The translations under genes and the position numbers were made by a program. The notes beneath the pieces were generated by a model. The model saw nothing but the letters and a program-made list of their open reading frames with translations. It was not told where the DNA came from and searched no databases. Shown piece by piece: positions 56,003-64,000 of a DNA stretch of 64,000 bases (its first letter is position 1; the number at the start of each line of letters is the position of its first letter). Location: contig NC_089433.1 of the NCBI RefSeq assembly GCF_026210795.1, positions 1,116,001-1,180,000 on the forward strand, written 5' to 3'. This stretch comes from Rhizophagus irregularis. Lineage: Eukaryota > Glomeromycota > Glomeromycetes > Glomerales > Glomeraceae.

Positions 56003-59000
56003 TTACATACCTAATGACTTCAAATTAACTATACAATCATCCAAATCTTTACTTACTAGCATTTCATTCACTTTTACACTATCTTGTGATTCTTCATTTT
56101 CTTCATTCACTTTTCCACTAGTAGATTGACTTCTACTTTTAAGAATTTCATTTAACTGTTTACTAGTAAAATCATGTAAACGACTTGTATAATATGCATG
56201 TGGATGAGATTCAGTAGCAAGATTATTGTTTTGCCCAACTGGTGCATTTATAAATTCCATAATGTTGCTTTTTAATTCTTCACTGACTTCATAAGGACGG
56301 AAAATCCAATTCCTAATAATTTTTAATACTTCTCTAGAAGATGGCCTTTTTAATGGGTTTTCATCCCAACACCTTTTCATCAAATCTACATAACATTGTG
56401 GAATATTTTCAATAATTTCAGGACGTTCATCTTCACAAATGCCTAAACTAAGTTGAAGATCATGTGCTCTATTATTAAATGGTGGTATTCCAGATGTAAA
56501 TTCCCACATAATCATAGAAAAACTATATATATCACTAGCTGGAGTATAAGGTTTGCCTCTTAAAACTTCAGGAGCCATAAATGGTATGACACCATGAATA
56601 TCATACTTTTTCAAAAACGATTTTACAGATTGACATAATCCTAAATCACTAATATAAATCTTATAGACATCCACACCATAATCATGATTTAAAATATTAC
56701 CATCATGAAAATCACAATGAATAAGATTTTTTTCATGTATCTTATCAAGTCCAGAAATAATTTCGTACAACATATATAATTTTTGATTCCAATTATTTTT
56801 GGCTATACTTATTAAATTTTCTCTTAAATTACCTTTATTTGCATGATCCATTACTACCATATATTTTGAAGTATTTGGATCTTTTGTAAATCCATAAAAA
56901 TCTATAATATTGAAATCAGATACAACACTTGCATGATGTTTCCACTATAAAAAGTAATAATAGTTTATTAATATAAATAAATTTAATTTAAATTAAAAAT
57001 AGAAAATAATATACTATCATACTTCTTTCAAAAATTCATTTAAATTTTCATTTAAATTCTTGTGACATTTAAAAATTACTTCAACCTCTTCATCTTTATC
57101 TCTGTTATTCCTTAACCAAATAGCACTGTATATAGTACCAAATCCTCCTTCATTAAGATATTCAACATTTTTAAATTTGTCATAAGGAATCCATCTTAAT
57201 CCTTCTTTAATAATAAAATCATCTATAATTGCATTTCCACTTTTCCCAAATCTATAAATTTAAATAATTAAAATTATATTATAGATTGTATTGTAATTTA
57301 TACAAAATAAATTATTACTTACTCTAAAATTTAAATTAGGGATTTAATGAAATATAAGTCTTAATTTTTAGATAAATACATATAATAACCTATGATTTAC
57401 AACTTACCAACTAAAGTAACAGATATTGATATTTTTCAAATAAAAGAATTCAGTTAACAAATAAATATTATATAAAACATATAACAATAGAGATACTTAC
57501 AAACTAGATCATAAATAATTTTTAAATAAAGAGATTAGATAATTTAAATTATATCATTATATGTAAATATTATAACAATAAGTAACAATAGAATTAAATA
57601 AATAACTTACTCTCTATATTATTTAATAATTTTTTAAATAAAGAAATTAGATAGTTTAAATTATATGTAAATATTAAAACAATAAGTAACAATAGAATTA
57701 AATAAATAACTTACCATCTATAAAATAATTTTTTAAATAAAGAAATTAGATAGTTTAAATTATATGTAAATATTATAACATTAAGTAATAATAGAATTAA
57801 ATAAATAACTTACACCCTATATCATTTAATAATTTTTTAAATAAAGAAATTAGATAGTTTAAATTATATGTAAATATTATAACAATAAGTGACATTAGAA
57901 TTAAATAAATAACTTACCATCTATAAAATAATTTTTTAAATAAAGAAATTAGATAGTTTAAATTATATGTAAATATTATAACAATAAGTAATAATAGAAT
58001 TAAATAAATAACTTACACCCTATATCATTTAATAATTTTTTAAATAAAGAAATTAGATAGTTTAAATTATATGTAAATATTATAACAATAAGTAATAATA
58101 GAATTAAATAAATAACTTACACCCTATATCATTTAATAATTTTTTAAATAAAGAAATTAAATAATTTAAATTATATGTAAATATTATAACAATAAGTAAT
58201 AATAGAATTAAATAAATAACTTACTCTCTATATTAATTTAATAAATAAAGAAATTAGATAGTTTAAATTATATGTAAATATTATAACAATAAGTAATAAT
58301 AGAATTAAATAAATAAATCATGACTTACCAACTAAATTAAATTACAAAATAATTTTTTAAATAAAGAAATTAGATAGTTTAAATTATATGTAAATATTAA
58401 AACAATAAGTAACAATAGAATTAAATAAATAACTTACCATCTATAAAATAATTTTTTAAATAAAGAAATTAGATAGTTTAAATTATATGTAAATATTATA
58501 ACAATAAGTAATAATAGAATTAAATAAATAACTTACACCCTATATCATTTAATAATTTTTTAAATAAAGAAATTAGATAGTTTAAATTATATGTAAATAT
58601 TATAACAATAAGTAATAATAGAATTAAATAAATAACTTACACCCTATATCATTTAATAATTTTTTAAATAAAGAAATTAAATAATTTAAATTATATGTAA
58701 ATATTATAACAATAAGTAATAATAGAATTAAATAAATAACTTACTCTCTATATTAATTTAATAAATAAAGAAATTAGATAGTTTAAATTATATGTAAATA
58801 TTATAACAATAAGTAATAATAGAATTAAATAAATAACTTACTATCTATAAATAATTTAATAAATAAAGAAATTAGATAGTTTAAATTATATGTAAATATT
58901 ATAACAATAAGTAATAATAGAATTAAATAAATAACTTACTCTCTATATTAATTTAATAAATAAAGAAATTAGATAGTTTAAATTATATGTAAATATTATA

Positions 59001-60157
59001 ACAATAAGTAATAATAGAATTAAATAAATAAATCATGACTTACCAACTAAATTAAATTACAAAATAATTTTTTAAATAAAGAAATTAGATAGTTTAAATT
59101 ATATAAATTATATGTAAATATTATAACAATAAGTAATAATAGAATTAAATAAATAACTTACACCCTATATCATTTAATAATTTTTTAAATAAAGAAATTA
59201 GATAGTTTAAATTATATGTAAACATGAATATTATAACAATAAGTAATAATAGAATTAAATAAATAACTTACCATCTATTTAAATAAAGAATTTAGTTAGT
59301 TTAAATTATATGTAAATATTATAACAATAAGTAATAATAGAATTAAAATAAATAACTTACTATCTATAAATAATTTTTTAAATAAAGAATTTAGTTAGTT
59401 TAAATTATATAAATAATAATAAAAAAACTAGATATCTATAACTTACACCCTAGTGTTGTTAATTAATTATTAGTTAAGTATAAATATAATATAAAATTAT
59501 TTACTGTAAATTAAATATATCACTTACAAACTAGTTGTTTAAATTAAGAATATAATTAGTTGAGTTATATAAAATATTAAACAAATAAATATGATATTAT
59601 AACTTACCTTCTGTAATACAATAATTATTAAATAGTTAATTAAATAAAGAATTTAGTTATTTGAATATTATGTAAAATAAACAAAGTAAAGAATTAAAAT
59701 TTAAATAACTAATAACTTACTGACTATAGTATTATTAATCATTAAATGAATTATTTAATTACATAAAATGTAATAAAAATGATAAGTAAATCCATTATTA
59801 TTCAATTATAAGATAACCTATTAACTTACAATCTATATTTGTATATTATATAAGGTGTAATTATAGATAGTATTTAAATGCATTTACAAATAAAAATTTA
59901 ATATTTTAGCATGTTTAATATACCTATAGATTCCTTGGTACAACTTTTTTCAAATTCTTCAAAGCCACTTTCTTTGAATTCCTCGAATTCCTCAGAGCCA
60001 CTTCCTTCAAATTCTTCAGTACTGCTTCCTTCAAGTTCAATATTACCAGAAACTAGTTTTATTATATTATAAATTTGTTTAAAATATTAGAATTCTAATT
60101 GTATTAAATGTTTATATTATATATATGATTATTACCCTTATCATTATTAAGAGCCAT
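56003..60157 (-). CDS. TKL-like protein kinase with a 26-member micro-exon array, predicted 465 aa
   Basis: Exon 1 is 60157-60136 (MALNNDK plus one base). Exon 2 is 60052-59924, an acidic stretch of EEFEGSGSEEFEEFKESG type. Then come 26 micro-exons (25 of 3 nt, one of 1 nt) between 59832 and 57323, exon 3 at 57251-57023 and exon 4 at 56944-56003. Lengths 22+129+76+229+942 give 466 codons in one frame with no internal stop. The kinase domain has a glycine loop EGGFGTIY (110-117), the lysine K137 in VIFKC, HCDFHDGNIL with catalytic D230, DLG (D252) in place of DFG, MAPE (275-278) and SDIYSFSMIMWEFTSG. It is of the soluble TKL-like type abundant in glomeromycotan fungi. The tail has the SHPHAYYTSRL block. 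Exons 3 and 4 are certain. The micro-exon part (residues 51-76) is a sequence-based prediction that needs RNA evidence. Substrate and role are unknown. Confidence 0.85.
56945..57022 (-). other. Intron between kinase exons 3 and 4
   Basis: A 78-bp intron with donor GTATGAT after codon FLKE and acceptor TTTTTATAG before WKHHASV. It falls at the same place as the intron of the Sel1/kinase gene (30822-30894, between FLNEV and WKYHYN), which supports both models. Confidence 0.85.
57253..59923 (-). repeat. Tandem array of introns separated by 3-nt (and one 1-nt) micro-exons
   Basis: On the minus strand, units of about 80-118 bp each begin GTAAGT and end in YTAG or TTAG (once CAG). The commonest unit starts GTAAGTTATTTATTTAATTC and ends ACTATCTAATTTC (branch-like CTAAT), then an A/T stretch and TATAG. 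Between each acceptor and the next donor lie only: ATT 59830, TCA 59721, AAG 59608, TTT 59528, GGT 59447, ATA 59361, ATG 59272, GGT 59162, TTG 59044, AGA 58940, ATA 58852, AGA 58745, GGT 58641, GGT 58537, ATG 58438, TTG 58329, AGA 58225, GGT 58121, GGT 58017, ATG 57918, GGT 57814, ATG 57715, AGA 57611, TTT 57501, TTG 57408, A 57323 (lower coordinate of each, in transcript order). The array encodes residues 51-76 of the kinase gene if all are spliced in. Confidence 0.9.
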
Positions 60158-60670
60158 TACTATATAATTATATTAAAATTCTTTCTTACTGGAAAAAAGA
60201 ATGATAATGTAAATATCTTTTTTATTATTAAACGCCTTTATTAATATAGGTATATATGGTGATAATATTTATGCAAAATGCATTATGCATGTATAACAAA
60301 CAAATTTTGCACATATATCTCAATCATTGTTGCACAGCAAAATCATAAAGCAAAGAAAAATTTCTTAATACATACTAGTTATAAAATCAGTTTTCATATT
60401 CTGGCCAGGTCAGTAAATTACAAATTCAAAAATTTTTTATAATTTTAATTTTTTTTTATATTAAGATAATTGGCCAATAAAAATAGTTTATATTTTATAA
60501 TATCATAATAACATGAAATCAATATCATCAATATCATAATAAATTGAGGCGGATAAATATTGCTTTAAAGAAAATTTCTTATTCGGATAAATGGAAAAAA
60601 AAAAATGTTAGCAATTTTATTTATTTTATTTTGTTAATTTTTATTTTAGAAAGTTTTTACTTCAAATCAC

Positions 60671-60780
60671 CGGGAGTGATCATCACCGTTGGCCAGAATT
60701 ATCAATTTTTACCGGCACTATATTCATTGTAATGCTGGTCAATCGTCATAATTTCAGTCACCGGTGATCATCACCTCCCG
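60671..60780. mobile_element. Small inverted-repeat element (CGGGAG-TGATCATCACCG)
   Basis: The left arm CGGGAGTGATCATCACCG and the right arm, in reverse complement CGGGAGGTGATGATCACCGG, are imperfect inverted copies about 75 bases apart. Both run into AGAATTATCA or GAAATTATGA, so similarity extends inward. A hairpin/MITE of about 110 bp without clear target duplication. Confidence 0.6.
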
Positions 60781-62195
60781 ATGATAGTTAGTAAAATTCT
60801 TTCAGATAATCATTATTATTAAAGGTCATAATATTAACTTCCAAATCGGTATCCTAATATAATTTATTCTTTTAGGACATAAATTGAATATAAATAAATG
60901 ATTAAATTTTGAATTTAAAAAAAGAATAATGATTAATTTACAAAATTAATTTATTTAAAAACGATTTCTGATGAATAAAAAGATTTAAGATCTCAAGTAA
61001 TTAATATGCACTTTGTTTATTATAATTTTTGTATATTTCTTAATCCATTAATCATTTACGCGTTTATTCTGTTTTATTTCTTTGTATAAGATATTATTTA
61101 TATTTAAGATAAGTATACTAGAAACTGGAAAAGTATATTAACAAAATTTATTTAATAATATTAAAATATAGTATTAAATAATGTATATCACCTTTTACAA
61201 AATTTTACTATGAATATTAACTTGTAAGAAATATTGGTGCGCAAATTTTTCAAAAATTAAGAGTAAACTGATCTTCTAACAGTGGTCGTAATTCTATCGA
61301 GGGATACAGTACCTTAAATCAATAAAGTTGCATATTTCAAGTTTTACATCAAAATCGACAGATATTTTACATTGTTTTTGTTTTTGATCGGGTATAACTA
61401 AACCTTGTTATATTTATATTTTAACAATTTCAACTTGCTACTAACATTTTATAATTTTTTGCGTACTATCTATCACATGACATAATTAATATTCTGAAAT
61501 ATATTTAATTACAAGAAATATTTATAAATAGCGTTAAAATTTTATTAGTTCAATATATATAAAGCTCTTCTCGGACTTAGAAGATAATTTTAATTTTTTT
61601 TATTTGTTGCTGCTGACTACTAGTTATTGATTCCAAAATGATGACATTTTCGAAATTGTAGTGGAAGACGCAACCTTTGATGACCCAAATAAAGATTCAA
61701 TACCTTCAACATTCTTATAGCCAATATATCATCATTCAGTTTGTTATCATCTATGTTAAATAGTCATTTTTAATAAGTTTTATTTAAATAAGATCAATTT
61801 AAATTATTTTTATTTTTTTTACGTAAATATATTAATAATAAAAATGTTTGTGAAACTGTTATATTTGTAATTCAACTAAATTTGTTAAAACTTTATCAAA
61901 ATATAATTATCTGTTCTGAAATGCATTTTTAACCGATTAAATTGATTAATTAATTAAATGAGATACCTTAATTGGTTAACCAACTTAATCGATTAATTAA
62001 TCGATTAATCTCCAACTTCTAAAAATTTAATCAATGTGTTCTATCACAAAAGTAAAGTTGCAAAATAAAAAAATTAAAACGAGTTTTATTAGTTTTATTA
62101 AGAATTTATCTGTAAAATTTTGAAACTTAAAAACAAATAATTGTTCTATTATAATATAATGTAATTTTCTTTGTTTTGTTAAGTGAACATGTACC

Positions 62196-62428
62196 AGGAC
62201 CCAGAAATATATATAAAAGGGTCAGGTTTGAGTTTGCGTATTTTGAACTAAAAAAATCATGAAAATCTTTCCTTTTTTAGATAATTTTTGATAATGCCAG
62301 TCAGAATTTTATTCCCTATTATAGTAACTGACTGGCATTATCATAATTCCGGCACTGAAAAAATGCGTACAGCTCATAGTAAAAAATTTTTTCATCACCT
62401 GACCCCTATATATATATTTCTGGGTCCT
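62196..62428. mobile_element. hAT-like MITE with 8-bp target duplication, copy 2
   Basis: This 233-bp element starts AGGACCCAGAAATATATATA and ends with the inverted copy. It is flanked by the exact 8-bp direct repeat CATGTACC at 62188-62195 and 62429-62436. An 8-bp duplication fits the hAT superfamily. The sequence is an inverted copy of 32679-32898, sharing CAAACTCAAACCTGACCC and AGCTCATAGTAAAAAATTTT blocks. No ORF. Confidence 0.88.
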
Positions 62429-64000
62429 CATGTACCACTGCAAGTTAAAACTTTTTAACCATGTTTTATTGTAAGTACCATAGTTCAACCTCTTCACAAA
62501 ATACCATAACTTTTATAAAAGCCCAAGAAGCTGCAACGCAGTGTTTCAATTTGTTTATCCGCAATCCGTATTCGTGGACGGATATCCACCATTTACGGTG
62601 TAATGCCGAAATTTACCTAATGAATTTATTAAATGTGGGGCGTAGTATTATATTTAGTTTAAATGTGTAATGAATATATAGGTAGCATGACAACTGATAC
62701 ATTTTCGATTCGGTTTACAGTAATTCAAATATGAATTGTTGTTACTGTTGTACATCAATAACGTCATCACATGTTCACTTTCTAATAAAATAAAGTAACA
62801 AAGGAAATGTAGATCAGATAATACAAGAATTACGTAATTATGTACTGTACATTGCGATAATAGTTAAGGATTTATGGAGTAATATCAATAATGAAAAGAT
62901 AATCTTCAGAATTATGAATTTTGTATAGAAATAATGAAAGAAAAGTTTAGAATATTTTTTTAAAAAGGAAATTAATTATAACAGGATGAAATTAACTTAG
63001 CCCAAAATATCTAAATTGAATAAATTAAGACACAGATCAAAATGAAACTTTAAAAATTTTAAAAGGGATTAATTTTGGAATTAAAAAGGGTAAATATTAG
63101 TAAGCGGGAAAATTGAATTATTTTATTAAGGATTTTGTTTTATTCTGATAGTATTTATTAATGTATTAATAAGCATAAAATGAGAAATATAACTATCAAA
63201 GTTTGACATTTGAAATTTAGGAAGTTGGGATTTTATTAATGATTTAGAATTTTGAATAAGAGATTATAAATGTCTACGCATTATGAAAAATGCTCAATCA
63301 CGTGAGTTTCTCTGTCCCTCATGTGACATCATCCAATGAAATCGCAAATGCGAGGTTTATCTTTTTAATCGCACTGGACTTCATTTCCTAGTTTATCAGT
63401 AGTTAAAAATTGTATAGTCTTTATTGATAATCATAGCGGAACCATCAATGATATCTACTTCCCTATGAAATAACTAACATTCCTATCAAAGTTGATAAGC
63501 ACAAATCAATCAAATCATAGATAAAATTACGTAAGTAAAAAAGTATAAATTTAATAATTACATAAGCTAATTCTAATTATAATATTATAAGCAACCTTTA
63601 TTATTGTTAAATAGGATAAATACAGTTATTACAGTTTATCTTACAGCCAAATAGGATTAATTAATATTGATGTTTTCTCATACTAAATAATATGTAAAAG
63701 TTAAAAGGACCTGTCATGTTAACATATACAATTATTATTGGTTATATTGTGGAACTGTAGAGTTTTACGCTTGCTTAAATAATTCACAATCTCGAATTGG
63801 TAAAATTTAAAAAATCCGCTGCAAAAATTTTTAAAAGAAAAAAAATATTTTTATACAAAATGTCAGAATTTTTTTTTTTTTTGAGATCAGAGTATCGTAG
63901 CGGCCCATTTCGGATATTTAACAGAACAATAGGGAAAACTTCACGAGAACTATAATGTATATTTATAAATAAAGTAAAAAATTATTTAAATTACAAACTA

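Larger units (their letters stand above)
60158..64000. other. Gene-free region to the window end
   Basis: This contains an inverted-repeat element at 60671-60780, the MITE 62196-62428, and low-complexity ATCGATTAATT-type sequence at about 61930-62020. The small ORFs 60544-60732, 62309-62497 and 62461-62670 overlap repeats or lack any recognisable feature. The final 16 bases match the 3' flank of the upstream kinase gene, so another kinase gene of this family may lie just beyond 64000. Confidence 0.55.

Noticed and set aside
57253-59923. CRISPR array or simple satellite reading of the 100-bp periodic repeat
   Set aside because: Repeats are too long and too similar for a CRISPR and there are no unique spacers. 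Each unit has ordered donor, branch-like and acceptor sequences on the gene's strand, which a plain satellite would not.
57252-59923. One 2.7-kb intron joining exon 2 directly to exon 3
   Set aside because: This joins ATA-G to A-TTT-GGG out of frame and ends at a TAG within nine codons. It cannot be excluded as an unproductive isoform, but it does not give the kinase.

Overview
The window looks like nuclear DNA of an arbuscular mycorrhizal fungus (Glomeromycotina, closest in feel to Rhizophagus irregularis). This is inferred from four things: extreme AT richness; short spliceosomal introns of about 70-110 bp (GTAAGT or GTATRT donors, YTAG acceptors); the gene content (F-box paralogs, Sel1-repeat and TKL-like kinases, an RNAi-type RNA-dependent RNA polymerase); and a dense load of small inverted-repeat transposons. 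No database search was possible.

Layout. Positions 1-22,500 hold an F-box paralog cluster: the tail of one gene (1-114), four intact single-exon genes (1233, 4427, 13496, 20833) and two decayed copies (6191-6660 plus; 7249-9038 minus). A degenerate non-LTR retrotransposon (about 15,640-19,430) sits between the last two genes. From 22,500 to 29,900 there are mostly transposon remains: two foldback elements, a hAT-type MITE with a clean 8-bp target duplication, a family of about 520-bp elements with periodic subterminal motifs, and a decayed intron-bearing hAT transposase. From 29,923 to 32,246 lies a Sel1-repeat/kinase gene, readable only if two single-base frameshifts are corrected. Positions 33,498-35,130 hold a second retrotransposon fragment. 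Positions 36,029-38,230 hold a tandem array abutting a truncated PIF/Harbinger transposase. Positions 38,470-41,510 hold an apparently intact Mutator-like element whose 870-aa transposase has FAR1, MULE, SWIM and CCHC modules.

Positions 44,025-47,146 encode a two-exon RNAi RNA-dependent RNA polymerase with an intact DLDGD motif. Positions 48,108-48,608 hold a small heat-shock protein gene with three frameshifts. Positions 48,609-56,002 are gene-poor and contain minisatellites and MITEs.

The most remarkable object is the minus-strand kinase gene at 56,003-60,157. Between its second exon and its kinase exons lie 26 positions where an intron acceptor (TAG or CAG) and an intron donor (GTAAG) are separated by only 3 nt (25 times) or 1 nt (once). 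The intervening sequences are near-identical full introns of about 80-115 bp arranged as a tandem array. Splicing every micro-exon gives an uninterrupted frame that joins the kinase exons exactly in phase, whereas joining the flanking large exons directly is out of frame. The predicted product is 465 aa, and the gene would have 30 exons. This looks like an undescribed micro-exon array built by tandem duplication of intron-plus-3-nt modules.

Functionally the window mixes signalling genes (kinases), ubiquitin-ligase adaptors (F-box) and RNA silencing (RdRP) with many transposons that the silencing machinery would be expected to restrain. That link is inference.
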